This document shows positions 1-11,212 of a stretch of 64,000 nt of DNA, piece after piece. The notes under the pieces were generated by a model, which saw only the letters and a list, made by a program, of their open reading frames with translations, did not search any database and was not told where the DNA came from. Source of the DNA: Castanea sativa (taxonomy: Eukaryota > Streptophyta > Magnoliopsida > Fagales > Fagaceae). A program made the position numbers and the translations under genes. The stretch spans positions 45,323,501 to 45,387,500 of the forward strand of contig NC_134021.1 of NCBI RefSeq assembly GCF_040712315.1, written 5' to 3'. Position 1 is the first letter of the stretch. Every line of letters starts with the position of its first letter.

Positions 1-35
1 CGCGTTTTTGAACCACGACTATAGGCATCAGGTCT

Positions 36-250
36 ATAGCCGCGTTTTTTAAAAACGCGGCTATAGTCAGGGACCTGTAGCCGCGTTTTTCGAAAACGCG
101 GCTACAGACCTGCTTGAGCCGCGGTTATTAACGCGGCTACAGGCTGCAGACTATAGCTGCGTTTATTAAAAATGCGGCTATAGCCCTCTGTCAATTCGTT
201 TGCCAACCTTGCATAGAAACTATAGCCGCGTTTTAAAAACGCGGCTATAG
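36..250. repeat. Subterminal hairpin-module cluster of CACTA element (left cluster)
   Basis: Five successive imperfect palindromes of about 30 bp lie at roughly 36-67, 77-107, 113-145, 151-183 and 220-250. Each has the form TATAGCCGCGTTT, a 1-4 base centre, and the inverted arm. Arm bases vary between modules but the two arms of one module mostly still match. Subterminal repeats of CACTA elements are the known binding sites of the element's TnpA-like protein; that role here is inference. Confidence 0.75.
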
Positions 251-267
251 CTTCTTCTTCTTTTTTT

Positions 268-3200
268 TTTCCTGCCCTCTGTTTTGGCTGTTTTTTCACT
301 GTTATCAGACCTGAATTTTTCCCAACCCACACAAACATCCAAAATATTCAACCCACACAAACAACAGCAGAGCGAGAGATTTCACCTCAATAAGATGAAG
401 ATTTGAGGCACAAAAGCAAATTCTCCAATTTGAGCAAGTGAGACCCCAACCTATCAAAAAAAAAAAAAAATCATTGTTTCATAAATAAGCAATTTCTTTT
501 CTTAATCCAGATCTAAAACTAATTGAACAAGCCATACAAGTCAACTTATAAGAACAAAAGCAAATTCTCCAATTTGAGCAAGACATATATGTCAAATTAT
601 GCTGGCAACAAAAGCACTAACACTTAAACTTGTACAGTTTATGTTCACACTTGACCCTTTCAACAAGTTTTCTTTCCCTGTTCATCTTTCGAATGCAACA
701 AAATGCAAGTAAAGATTACAATTTGACTAGTACAAGGTGAGATAGGGGATATAACAGGTTCAGCAATGTCAATGTGGGTTTCCTTATCAGATTGTATTAA
801 GTAATTAGTACACCCAACATATATTGACCACCCTAGTTCAAGCTGTACACCAATAAGTTAAGAAAGATTCGCATCCACAGCCATTGTGGACTAATTAATT
901 GTTCAATATTGTACAAACTAGCAAAAAAAATATAAGTACAAAGAGGATAAAAAAAATCATGGGTTCCAATTAGCAATTACCTTAAATGCTAAATATCTTC
1001 ATTCTTGATTAAGGGACATGCGATTATATCACTTAAGCTGCGTTAAAGATAATCTTCTCTAGTGTCATATGTCCTTGATGCTTCCTTAAGATCATGTACC
1101 TGAATGTATAAATGGGAGAATTAGATTTAGGAAGTCCAATTGAATGCAATCATGAAGTATTTACAAATTGGAGGGCATTAGGAGCAGTACATGTAGTGAC
1201 TATAAGAAATATAGAATTTAGAAAGCAGGCTCAAAGGCTTACAGAGAAATAGTGGCATTTATAACAGCTACAAAACCCTTATTCTCTAGTGGCATGAATT
1301 TAACAATGGAAGATGAAAAATGACCATGGCAATCAAAAACTAGTATTACCTCATCCATGACTGTCAGAAATCTTAGAAAGTCACTAAAGAATACTATGAA
1401 AGAATATGATTATCCTAATTGTTGTTAGGGAAAAAGAGCCTTTTGGAGAGTTCACCAAAAACTTGATGATATTCAATTATACATTTTCTATCCAAAATCT
1501 TAAACTGACATAACTTAATTTTAATTTACCATCAAATTTTCCTGTCAAGTTTTTTTTTTCCTTCTTCTTTATGTTGCTTATTTATTTCTGTGTATAGTTT
1601 TTTTTTAAACATTAGAATTTCTAAATACAACCATATTTGAACTGATTTTCAATAAATAATAATAAACAATGAACAAAAGAAGCATAATCTAAACACATAA
1701 ATTACCCACTAAGAGCATTGTAACTCAACTAGGTAGCACTTTCATGTGTTTTCAATGACAACATCTATAATTTCCCCCTCACTCCCAACGATTGATGTAT
1801 AAAAAAATGTATAAATTACCCTTCTTCTTTTTCAATGTGAATGCGATACTCTTTTAGAGAAATTTAAATTAAAAAAAAAAAATTTCTTTGACTCAAGTGA
1901 TGAAGGCGATACATAACACTCACAATCGTCTTTAACACAAAATTTTCAGAGAATTGACTTTAGGTTTGCATCCGATTATATACCAATGATTCATTTTCTT
2001 TAATTTTTTTAATCTACTACTCACTATGAGAGAGACAACTCTCACACACACACATAAACATTGATATTATACACAAACTTCATGCATAGTTGATTGCAAA
2101 TTGCTGATTTTTTTTTTTAATTTCTCACGTCAACAGTTACTGCTATTATTTAGCATTCTTTTCTGGCATTCAATAAATTTAGCTTTGGCGTAAGGCAGAA
2201 ACTTCAGCGAAAATAACGCAATGTACTAAAAGTCTAAAACATAAATTTCAACGAAAATAAATGTCTCACAGAGGTACCCATGCAGCTTCTCTCGATATGA
2301 AATAATTCCTAACTTAGGCTCCAAACTCTTCTATGTGTAATCAATGGTCAATAATGGCTGTACTGAGATGTATGACTAATTGCTGTTGTTAGTTTTAGTC
2401 ACCTTCATTGTTGGGCTCGTCATTCATAGAATTAGAATCACAGTGACACAGATATAAAGTGCAGCATTTCACATGTACACACTACACACCCACCCGGTCC
2501 TTGTATGTTTCTTACTTCGATTAAATATCATCCTATTAGAGTGTTAAGTAAACTCGTGACCATGTAAGTCTTGATTGAGTTGTAATAATTTGAGAAAGCT
2601 CATTTCTTTAACCATTTTTGTATCTATATTCTACAGGGATTTCCCCCTAAAGGCCTAAACAAAGATAGATATATAGAAAATATGAACATGGGAACTTATG
2701 ATTCAACAATACAATTGACCCCTATCCTACTAATGCTTGGCTCAAAAAAAAAAAAAAAGTTTGGGGTACATGTGGGGTTAGTAAAAAATTCAAAAGAATT
2801 GTGGCCATAAGCTATAACAGTTTATATACTACCCTTAACACACAATATCAGACACACACACACACATGCTACCTCTCTCTCTCTCTCTCTCTCTCCCTCT
2901 CTCTCTCAAAATGAAAAAATCACAGAGCAAATATGACTTAGTGTTGTCCTAGAAATTTATAAATGTGCGAACCTCAGTATTTACATAAAATACTTTCAAT
3001 TAAATTGTAAGCTTATTAAAATTTTCATGTGTCCAACATATAACAAAGTATAGAAAGGATGTTCTGTTCCAATGTTCATAATCTATTTGTGGCACCTCAC
3101 TAATGGCAGAATTACAACATAGGAGATAAGCATTTCGCTTTTTTTCAGGAAACCAACCTGTAAAGTGAAATTTCACTCAATAATAAGATTTTTCACCCTC

Positions 3201-4900
3201 CTTATTCAAGCAATATATCTATCAGTGAGAAAAACTAGATATGATTTATTCAAAAACTAGCCTAACAATATATCCCACCCTTAACTATTTAGTATTTAAC
3301 TCAGTTCCTAATAATAAAAATACAATCTTAAAAAAAGAAATGATAAGAAGAGATAAAATAGAAGCATATAGTCAGCGACCTTGTTGTCTACCATCTTATT
3401 TCTATTCGAATAACTGATACTATAAGTAAACTCCTCCTCCAAAAGTGAAACAAGAATTAGTTTTTGCTTTGAAAAATCATGTATTTGATGACCCAAATCA
3501 AAGCATGATCAAAATGTTAAACTCTGACAAACAAAAATTAACTGCTTCCCTTATAATTGTCTACCTCAACGCTCTCTATTTCTAAATTTAATGAAAGGAA
3601 ATTCAATACCACACGCACATTGAAACCTTGAGTGTTTTCAAGTGTTGTTAGTTCATCGATGTCAATGGAGCAGTCCCAAACATGTGTACTATTTATATGC
3701 TTCCATGTCATACACTTCTGGATTACACAGCAAATTTCCAATGAAAAATGCGAGGTCAGCATTAAGAAGGCCACCATGTTGGCTTGCTAAAATTGTGGTA
3801 CCAAGGTACTGACAGCTGAGCAGTCCACACAACGGGGCATATTTTTATAAAAATATTAAGGCTTTTTTGAGAAACCAACTTGCTTAGCTTTTAGTAAGAT
3901 AGATTGGCTGAATCAGCCAGAATTACATCAGAAACTGGTAATGGAACAGTCTCCATTCACACAGCAAAATCAGAAAATTTTGAAGCATTGAATAATCACA
4001 AATCACAACCATTCTAACAGTGCAACTCTTGACTTTCCATCCCTTCAATTAATTCCCATAAAAAATTAAAAAATTTATTAAAAAAAAAAAATTACCCCTT
4101 TCGGATTAGCCTACATGAATTAATTTCTAGCAATAATTCAAATTCTTCAAATTCTTCAATTTTTTAGACATATATACACAACCCTTTTTCTCAAGTTGCT
4201 AAAGAAGCATTTAAAGACAAAATTGGGGCTTCTAATCTGTAAAAGTTGTTTGTTTTCATGTCAAACATTTAAATCAGTGAATTTTTCCGGTTTTTTATTA
4301 GACACCCAAAAAAATATAAAACCAAAAATAACCCTTTAAATACATATAATCACAGAGAAATGAAACCAAAGAGACAAAGACACACACTTAAACAACAATA
4401 ATATAATCACAATCCAAGCAAGAAGAGCATATATTAAAGAATGACTGAAAGTTAAAAAAAAAAGAGTCGTTGAAGGATAGAAGGGAAGCAACCTTGGAGA
4501 CGCATTCCAACTCGGCGAACTTGAAAGCGAGGCCAATCGACGGCGGAGATTGAAAGACGAGGGAGGCCGTTGGATGGGTTGGGTTTGGAAGAGGAGTCGG
4601 TGAGGCATTGAGAAGAGCTTCGAATAGAGTTTGGGTTTGGGCAGTTGAGTGAGAGAGAGCGGGTGGAGATGATTTAGGCAGAGATTGGGTTTTGTGTTTA
4701 TCAGGTTTTAGTTTGTGGGTATGGTGGGTTTTGATTGAGGAAGGAGAAGGCAGAGAGTAGAAGGGGAACGTGAGAAACAGGGTCTGGGGAAGGAGATCTC
4801 GTTGGTTTGTGGGTATGGTGGGTTTCGATTGAGGAAGGAGAAGAAACTTAGGGCTTTTTGCGATCTGATTTAGGGATAGTTTTTTTATTTTTATTTTTTA
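268..4900. other. Non-coding interior of the large CACTA element
   Basis: No reading frame resembles a transposase or a host protein. The stretch is AT-rich with poly-A/T tracts (for example 457-470 and 2740-2758), an (AC)n run near 2852-2866 and a (CT)n microsatellite at 2873-2907. The last 400 bases (about 4490-4860) are more GC-rich and contain two near-identical stretches (a GTTTGTGGGTATGGTGGGTTT motif near 4710 and again near 4805). This could be a captured gene leader, but I could not identify a source. Confidence 0.5.
2873..2907. repeat. (CT)n microsatellite
   Basis: Nearly uninterrupted CT dinucleotides with one CC break, preceded by a short (CA)n run. Simple-sequence repeat inside the CACTA interior. 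Confidence 0.9.
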
Positions 4901-4915
4901 TTTATACTAAACTTT

Positions 4916-5240
4916 GGAGCTGCGTTTAATGAAACGCAGCTCCAGACATATTTAAGCTGCGTTTCATTAAACGCAGCTTAAATATGTCTGGAGCTGCGTT
5001 TAATAAACGCAGCTCCAGAAATAATGAAAAATAAGAAACAAAATTCCCTACAGCCGCGTTTCTAAAAACGCGGCTGAAATCCTACCAGCCAAACGCAGCA
5101 AAAACACCGAAGAACGCGGCTTCAGTGAGGGTCTATAGCCGCGTTTACTAAACGCGGCTATACGTTATTCCTGGAGCTGCGTTTTTCATAAACGCGGTTT
5201 AGGATACCTGTCTGTAGCCGCGTTTTAGGAAAACGCGGCT
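4916..5240. repeat. Subterminal hairpin-module cluster of CACTA element (right cluster)
   Basis: At least six palindromic modules lie near 4916-4945, 4953-4981, 4989-5018, 5052-5075, 5134-5162 and 5214-5240. Two sequence classes occur: GCTGCGTTT/AAACGCAGC in the first three and GCCGCGTTT/AAACGCGGC in the others. Outer bases also differ but stay complementary within a module (GGAG...CTCC, TAAG...CTTA, TATAG...CTATA). Confidence 0.78.
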
Positions 5241-5318
5241 AAAAAACGCGGCCCAAAAGCCCGTTTTTTGTAGTGTAACTTCGGTGTTACTAATTATTTT
5301 GTATTTCTTAAATTACAG

Positions 5319-5635
5319 GAAATTGTCAATGCTCCTTAGACAACGTATCAGTTGTTCAATCAAAAAGCAAATTAGTTGTACAACAAAAACCAGTGTGGAA
5401 TGTGACAATCAATCTTGACTGCCCATGTACTCTCACAGATTTGGTATTAAGCAGCAATGGGTTTCAAACTGTATTACCTCTTGACCCTACCATCATAGTT
5501 CAAAGCGGAAACCAATTACAAGTCACTGCTAATGGTGGTACGATTGCACCACACTCTAACACTGCCTTCGCCTACGCTTGGGACACTTCATTTTCATTCA
5601 ATCCAGTTTCTGGCCAACCAAATTGTTCCGGATAA
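5319..5635 (+). CDS. TPD1-like secreted cysteine-rich protein, exon 2 (diverged copy; exon 1 outside window)
   Basis: A splice acceptor (AATTACAG, ending 5318) precedes an exon that aligns along its full length with exon 2 of the intact copies downstream. It begins in the same phase (second codon base) with NCQC, continues through QQKPVW, TINLDCPC and AYAWDTSFSF, and stops at 5633-5635. The family contains TPD1, the secreted ligand of the EMS1 receptor kinase in anther development; this paralogue's role is unknown. Two cysteines found in both other copies are absent: LSCNGFQ is LSSNGFQ, and the NECLVNNG segment is GNQLQVTANG. Exon 1 with the signal peptide is not in the window because the CACTA element ends 43 bp upstream of the exon, inside the intron. 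No frameshift or stop is present, so the copy may still work if the intron is spliced. The apparent GTG start near 5393 is not meaningful. Confidence 0.8.
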
Positions 5636-6090
5636 AAGTGTTAAGGAGGTTTCGTTTCACTGAGTTTATGATGTTCTTGGTAGATTCATTTTACATGATT
5701 TCTGGTTATGGTCAAAACAAGAAGAAAAAAAAAGTAAGAGTTCTCTTATTTATTGAGGACTAGAAATAAAAAATTGAATAAGTCATTAAAATCTTAACTT
5801 AGAAGGTAAAATGTGATAAATTTATTAAAAGCTTTGCTTAGGTGAAAACCGTCTCTTAAGAGCTTATGATGTTCTTGGTAGATTCACTTTACATGATTTC
5901 TAGTCATCGTCAAAACAAGACCTTGAATTTTATTTGTATGGGATTTTAATTATGTGATCAATATATAATATATATCGTTGGATAGCACTGAATTTTACCA
6001 CGGCCATGTTCCTTCATAGCATTTTTGTCTCTCCTTTCATTTTTTGTGTTGCAGCAAGTGCGTGAGTGTTTTTTTTTTTTTTGCTGGGAT
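5636..6090 (+). other. Downstream region of diverged TPD1-like copy
   Basis: Shares GTTAAGGAGGTTTC-like sequence after the stop, and further stretches, with the 3' regions of the copies at 14.1 and 34.1 kb. A direct repeat of about 45 bp (GATGTTCTTGGTAGATTCA...) occurs near 5669 and again near 5867. No coding sequence was recognised. Confidence 0.5.
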
Positions 6091-6094
6091 CTTA

Positions 6095-6270
6095 AGTAGC
6101 AATGTATGGGACGGAAAAGTGCGTTGGGCCAATAAGACTTAGATCTTGGGTTTGAGTATCCCTAATACCCACTAGTGAGCGCGATAATGCCAATCTCCAT
6201 CTGTGTTGCCTTGGCGCATAAGGATTGCCACCCTCCCCTCCTAAGAATTGTTAAAATATGATTTTTTTTT
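6095..6270 (+). repeat. SINE-like sequence with pol III B-box-like motif and T-rich tail
   Basis: The segment contains GGGTTTGAGTATCCC near 6158-6172, close to the tRNA-type B box, and ends in a T-rich tract at about 6260-6280. An A box is not convincing. It could be a diverged tRNA-derived SINE or unrelated low-copy DNA. Confidence 0.3.
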
Positions 6271-6924
6271 TTTTTGTTGTTGTAAATTTATGGCACTGTG
6301 AAAATCATTTAAGTAAATGAGGAGAGCAACAAATTGTTGTGTAGTCAAGCTACATATAGTACCCAAATTAGACTGTGATGTGGCCTACTTGTCCACGTAG
6401 GGGGTGTGGTTAATGTGACAAAAAAAACATGCCATTTTATTTTTTATTACAAAAAAAAAAAAAAAAAAAAGCCATTTTCGATTCTTATTAGTTTTTTTTT
6501 TTTAATTTTTTTAGAAAGGTTCTTATATAAATAATGACGAGTCCAAAAGGATGCTACCAATTTTCGTTCCTGTTGTCCCAAAAAATGATGTCATTTTGGA
6601 TTTTCCAATAACCGAAAACTAAATTGTAACTCGTACTTATGCACAGAAACATAGTCATAAAAACAAAAGAATTGAAGATTTTTTTTTTCAATATATATTC
6701 GGATTTTGTTAATTATAATTTATTATTAGTTGAATAAATTTTGTAAATATTGATATTATTAATCAAATTCGAGTGGAACTCCAAGTTGTGGCAAAGGGAT
6801 CAAAATTGGAAGGTTTGGGTGGGAGGAAGAGGTTCAAAATCAGAGCTAGGGACAATCTCCTCCTTGCTCTACTGTTGCGTTAGAGACGACCACTTATCAC
6901 ATATATGAATATTCTAGTTATGTC

Positions 6925-7095
6925 CTGTGCTATTGTGACTATCAAATTATCAATAAAAAAAATTAAATATAGATTTATTGGGGTGTTCTTCCATTTTAGA
7001 TATTAGGAAATTGTCAAAATAGCAGAAAGGACACAACAATTGGTGTACTTTGCTTTGGTAGCATGTAGTAAAGTTCCCATCCTTACGAGTAGATA
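6925..7095. repeat. Dispersed repeat (second copy near 40068-40205)
   Basis: GCTATTGTGACTATCAAATT and, about 80 bases on, a shared GGACACAACAATTGG block are found in the same order near 40068-40205; a short part also recurs near 41427. I cannot assign a family. The rest of 6280-7500 is AT-rich spacer without a gene I can support. Confidence 0.5.
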
Positions 7096-7499
7096 CAAGC
7101 CCACAAAAAATAAGAAGCAAATCAAACAAAACCCACAAAAAAATCATAAGCAAATCAAACAGAACCCATGGAGGCACAGATTAACCTAGACAATCCTACC
7201 AATATTTTGTGATTCAGATTTACAATTGGTGGAAGAGACAAATAGAGACGTTTAAGAGGACAAGATGAGTCGAGAGAGACAAACCTAAGCACTGGGAGCG
7301 ATGGTCGCTTCAGTTTCAGCTTGAAGAAGAATGTAGAAGAAAGCGTTTCTTTGAAGAAGAACGTGAGAGGATTTGAAATCAAGGGGTTTGGATGCCTCAA
7401 TTCCTGGATATATGGAAAGGATTTGGATTTGGGCCCCTCAAATCCAAATCAAAGGGATCCAAATAGGATGCCAACAAATAGATTCAGTGATTTACCCAA

Positions 7500-8560
7500 G
7501 AACATCAGCGATGAAGGTTAGAAAGTGAAAGTTCAAAAAGCGTGTAAAACACCTTTGAACGTTTAGACCCCCAAATAACAAATTACCAGTTCAAGCTTAT
7601 AAACAAACAATGTACGTGCAGAAAATGTAAATAAGCTAAAACAGAATTGATAACATAATCTAAACCAAATAAAATCACATCCACAACAGAAATTAAATGG
7701 CAAAAATTAAGGGAAGATAGATGCAAACACAAGGACAACACAACGATGTGTTATCGAAGAGAAAACCGAAGCCCTTGGCGTAAAACCTCTCCGCCGCTCT
7801 CCAAGCGGTCAATAATCCACTAAAGAATGTAGTTGGGATACATGGACAACAGAAGACCCTCCAAGCCTAATCTACCCAGTGTATCTAAGCCCTCCAAACT
7901 CCTACTCCAACGAGGTTGCGCCGAACCTATTTCTTCTTTAGCTTACCGGATTCCACTATAGCCCATAGCATCAACCAATATGAAATTGGTCTCTTCCTAA
8001 CTACTTCCCAAAGCACCAAACAGCCTTCTCACAGATATGGGTATGGTGAGAAAATGTTTTGGTAATGGACCTCTCAAGGATGTAACAATGGAGAGGAAGA
8101 GAGTAGAAGAATTTGAGGAGTCTCTATGTGAAAATTGTGGATGAGTCAATCTTGTTTTTCTTTAGGGTTTCTCTTCTCAAAATTCTCTCTGGAAGCTCTC
8201 TACATTTTGTGGGCATAAAAGGTATTTATACTAGAGTGAGAAAGGAATGCGAAGAGTCAGATTTTTCCAAACAAACAGAATGGCCAGACTGGACTTTTTG
8301 TCTTGTAGTGCTCCAACTAACGTGACTATTCATCTTCTCTGCATGCTTCACTCGTGTACATCATCTGGCGGCTTGAAGCTGTGAGCCACTTGCGAGATCC
8401 AGCCGTGAGTCCTTGCTTTACTACACAATCTTGAGCATTTCTTTACACTCTCTCACACACTACCCTTACATGAATCCCACCTAAATACAGGGTTTCTAAG
8501 TGCTTAATTACAAGCAAATTGGCACGGAATAAAGCCAACAAAATGGTTGATAAATTTCAA
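7500..8560. repeat. Dispersed repeat, probably LTR-retrotransposon derived
   Basis: This stretch is more GC-rich than its surroundings and contains blocks (CTCTCCGCCGCTCTCCAAGC near 7788, CACAGATATGGGTATGGTGAG near 8031) that I recall from high-copy repeats of woody dicots. No LTR pair, primer-binding site or protein domain is visible in the window, so the family is not established. The reading frame at 8113-8325 shows no known domain. Confidence 0.35.
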
Positions 8561-8919
8561 CTTTACAGAAAGAAGAGACGGTGAAAGAGAAGAACCTGCT
8601 TCATATCAGATGCAATGTGAGAGAGAAGAACCGTATGTTTTTTCTATTTTTGGTTTTATATGTTAACCCGACTGACCGGTAACTAATATTCTATTCAAAT
8701 TATACAAACGACTTAGATTAAAACAAGTAAATTTAATGGTTGAAATTCACGTTCGTACCGTACCCCCAAAAAAAAGAGGAGGTACAAGAGAATGATCATT
8801 TGTCTAATCATTATCTATTTACCTAATTCCTAATAAAAAAATTCCATTTTAAATGGTAAGAAAGCTTAATGACATTCCCTCCTCAATCATACCCTTGTCC
8901 TTATGGGTAACTTTTGGAA

Positions 8920-8931
<12 letters not shown>

Positions 8932-8960
<29 letters not shown>
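8932..8960. repeat. (CT)n microsatellite
   Basis: About 14 uninterrupted CT units, followed after 50 bases by a poly-A run near 9011-9027. Confidence 0.9.
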
Positions 8961-8962
<2 letters not shown>

Positions 8963-9371
8963 CAATCTTCAAGTTTGTCTTCTTTTTATTGACAAACTTA
9001 TGTTAAACAGAAAAAAAAAAAAAAAAATTACATCAGTAGGATTGTTTTTTTATCACCATTAAAGTGGAGCAAATTAAACTAAGCTAACTTTGAGTTGATT
9101 ATGTTGAATGAACTACTTGGTTTTTATTAGTTTGGCCATTAAGATATCCTGAATCTTTTAGATTGTGCAAATCTTCAACTCGATCACAACTTTGGGTACC
9201 TGCAAGTTGATTACATCTTGATTTGTTTCAGCCACATAAATCTTCAACTTGAATATTACTTGCACTATCCGCAAATTGATCAAGGTGAGTATTCAATACA
9301 GCGAATGTCTCTTGCACCTTTTTAAGCATGCATTGTTGCCGTAAAACAAAATCACTAGGCTTAGCTCCTAC

Positions 9372-9529
9372 GGAAAATTATTAGGTACTCCTGGAATATC
9401 ATAAATCCGTACTCCCTCCTCTCACATAAATAGTGGGTCCCACCATAAATTTAATTAGTAGGACCCACCATTCATGTGAGAAGAGGGAGTACGCATTTAT
9501 AGTACTCCGAGAGTACACAATAATTTTTC
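9372..9529. mobile_element. Hairpin MITE, probably Mutator-type, with perfect 9-bp TSD
   Basis: Nearly the whole 158 bp is palindromic: the left arm starts GGAAAATTATTAGGTACTCC and the right arm ends in its diverged inverse. Both sides carry the same 9 bp AGCTCCTAC (9363-9371 and 9530-9538). A 9-bp duplication points to the Mutator superfamily. There is no coding capacity. Confidence 0.8.
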
Positions 9530-9538
9530 AGCTCCTAC

Positions 9539-10176
9539 ATGCTTAATGTGTGAATTGTCCATAACACGGGCTCTGATAGCAGTTGTTATGAGCACAGATT
9601 TTTCTTTTTGTTAATTGCTTCAAGGAAAAACAAGGCCTTCAAGTTTGATGATGAAATGTACTATTTTGTGTGAATTCATACTTCCAATGCAAAACTTCTC
9701 CCAATAACAATATTTTTCAGCATGTTTTCTTATTTATCATCAAGCCATAGAAAATAGATGACTTCACAAGAAAATTATAACATTCAAATTTAATAGAAGC
9801 CCAATCTTTATTTATTACATGTTGATAAAATTTATTGCTTATTGGTGTCGTAGTGTGGTTGGTTTTTTTTTTTTTTAATTTTAATTTTTTTTTAATGATG
9901 GCAGCTTGAAATAGACGGCAGCTCTCTCTCAAGTCAGTCAACCAAGTTGCTAGTCTCAAGTCTCAACTCTCTCTCTCTCTCTCAAACCGAAATTATTTTT
10001 TTTAAGACAATTATTTTGTCAATTTTGGGGTAAAATGTCTTGATGATTGTTTGTTGTTTGGGCTGGGTTGTTAAAATTGTTGATGATTGTTGTTGGGTCG
10101 ATGAATTTAAGTAAAACGTTTTTTTGTCAATAGATTTTAATTTTATTTATCTTTTGGTCTTGGTTTTCATTTTGGA
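9539..10176. other. Intergenic spacer
   Basis: AT-rich, with T and A runs near 9860-9895 and a CT run near 9968-9983. No gene or element was recognised. Confidence 0.5.
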
Positions 10177-10531
10177 GGGGGACAAGTTTTTGGAAGAGGG
10201 GGCCGAAGTTATGCTTTCTTGGACCCAAATTGAATTAAGGAGTAATCTATAACTATATACATATATCTTTTTTAATGTCAGGGGGGCCCGGGCCCCTTTG
10301 GGCCTATATGTGGTTCCGTCCGTGGATGTAAGGACCCTTCAACATGAAGTCTGAAAATTTGCTCTGTAATATATTTTAAGCTGAACAAAATTATTTCAAA
10401 AGAAGAAAAAAAATGATCACGGCAATTATTTCTTTTGACTTATTGCTGCTATGAAGGCAATTATTTCATCTTCCTCAAAAAAAAAAAAAAAAAGGCAATA
10501 ATTTCATTTGATTAAAAAATCATTATAAATT

Positions 10532-10717
10532 GAGAAAGGCTACGTTTACAATATTTTTACAATACTTTCACAACGAATTATAAGTAGTAAATTATTATTT
10601 TTTTAATTTGATTTCATAATTTAAATTACTTTTTTACCCATACGTAACAATTAATAACCTGTTATTTAGCATTTATTGCAAAAGTATTGTGAAAATATTG
10701 TGGATGTAGTGTTTCTC
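10532..10717. mobile_element. Mutator-type MITE
   Basis: Terminal inverted repeats begin GAGAAAGGCTACGTTTACAA and end with a diverged inverse (GTGGATGTAGTGTTTCTC). Flanks TTATAAATT (10523-10531) and TAATAAATT (10718-10726) match at 8 of 9 bases, fitting a Mutator-type 9-bp duplication. A family relative with a perfect 9-bp duplication lies at 62299-62489, and the orthologous copy in the other duplicate is at 29861-30047. Confidence 0.7.
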
Positions 10718-10746
10718 TAATAAATTAGACAATCATAAAAGTATAA

Positions 10747-10925
10747 GAAAAATGTTATGTCTACTATATTTTCACAAAAAATCATTAGTAACATGTTGCT
10801 ATAGATTGTTATTGGTGGACAAACAGTAATTTTAGTTGTAGGTCTCTAATTATGACCAATAATAACTTAATACTTTTGATTTGCTGTGAAAATGTATTGA
10901 AAATATTGTGGACGTAATGCTTCTC
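10747..10925. mobile_element. Second MITE of the same family, adjacent
   Basis: Termini GAAAAATGTTATGTCTAC and GTGGACGTAATGCTTCTC are inverted relatives of the neighbouring MITE's ends. No clear target duplication is seen. It is also present in the other duplicate (about 30080-30256), so it predates the duplication. Confidence 0.55.
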
Positions 10926-11187
10926 AATAAACTAGACTAGCAGCGTGCGGTATAGATTTTAGCTTTAATTCTTAAGGTTTTTTTTTTTTTTTTTTTGGTG
11001 GTGAAGTCGCTTTAATTCATAATCCTAAATCACGGATTCGTCTTAACTATGACTCTATGAAAAGTTCACAAATATATGAGATCAAATATGATTAGTGGCA
11101 GAACTAGAAAATTTGTTAAGGGTGCCAAGCTAAATACCAAAAAAAAAAAATCCAAAAAATAAGCTTTTAACAAATGCAATTTTCTTA

Positions 11188-11212
11188 CATATATATATAT
11201 ATATATATATAT
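11188..11212. repeat. (AT)n microsatellite
   Basis: About 12 AT units, in copy A only at this length. In copy B the corresponding region holds a shorter AT stretch followed by a solo LTR. Confidence 0.85.

Larger units (their letters stand above)
1..5275. mobile_element. Large CACTA (En/Spm-like) DNA transposon, 3' part; left end outside window
   Basis: The right terminus at 5264-5275 reads TTTTTTGTAGTG, the reverse complement of the CACTACAAAAAA terminus typical of plant CACTA transposons, and is followed by TAA (5276-5278), a possible 3-bp target duplication. Clusters of hairpin modules (GCCGCGTTT/AAACGCGGC) lie at 36-250 and 4916-5240, as expected for subterminal repeats, and the same modules occur in the smaller CACTA element at 38191-39901. 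I see no transposase-like coding region in the 4.6 kb between the clusters, which is AT-rich with poly-A/T runs and a CT microsatellite, so the element is probably non-autonomous. It lies in the intron just upstream of a TPD1-like exon. The cluster at 36-250 could belong to a separate element; the true left end is not visible. Confidence 0.72.

Noticed and set aside
36..250. Regularly spaced palindromic repeats resembling a CRISPR array
   Set aside because: Units are unequal palindromes separated by short variable DNA, linked to CACTA termini, in a plant genome. No cas genes.
102..338. 78-residue minus-strand open frame
   Set aside because: It is made of the hairpin modules and a T-rich tract; no domain and no conservation in the other hairpin clusters.
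4336..4608. 90-residue minus-strand open frame in the CACTA interior
   Set aside because: Low-complexity leader-like sequence (S, P, L and F rich) with no recognisable domain.
7155..7521. Overlapping short frames on both strands
   Set aside because: Mutual shadows in repeat-like DNA, without domain, splice context or family similarity.
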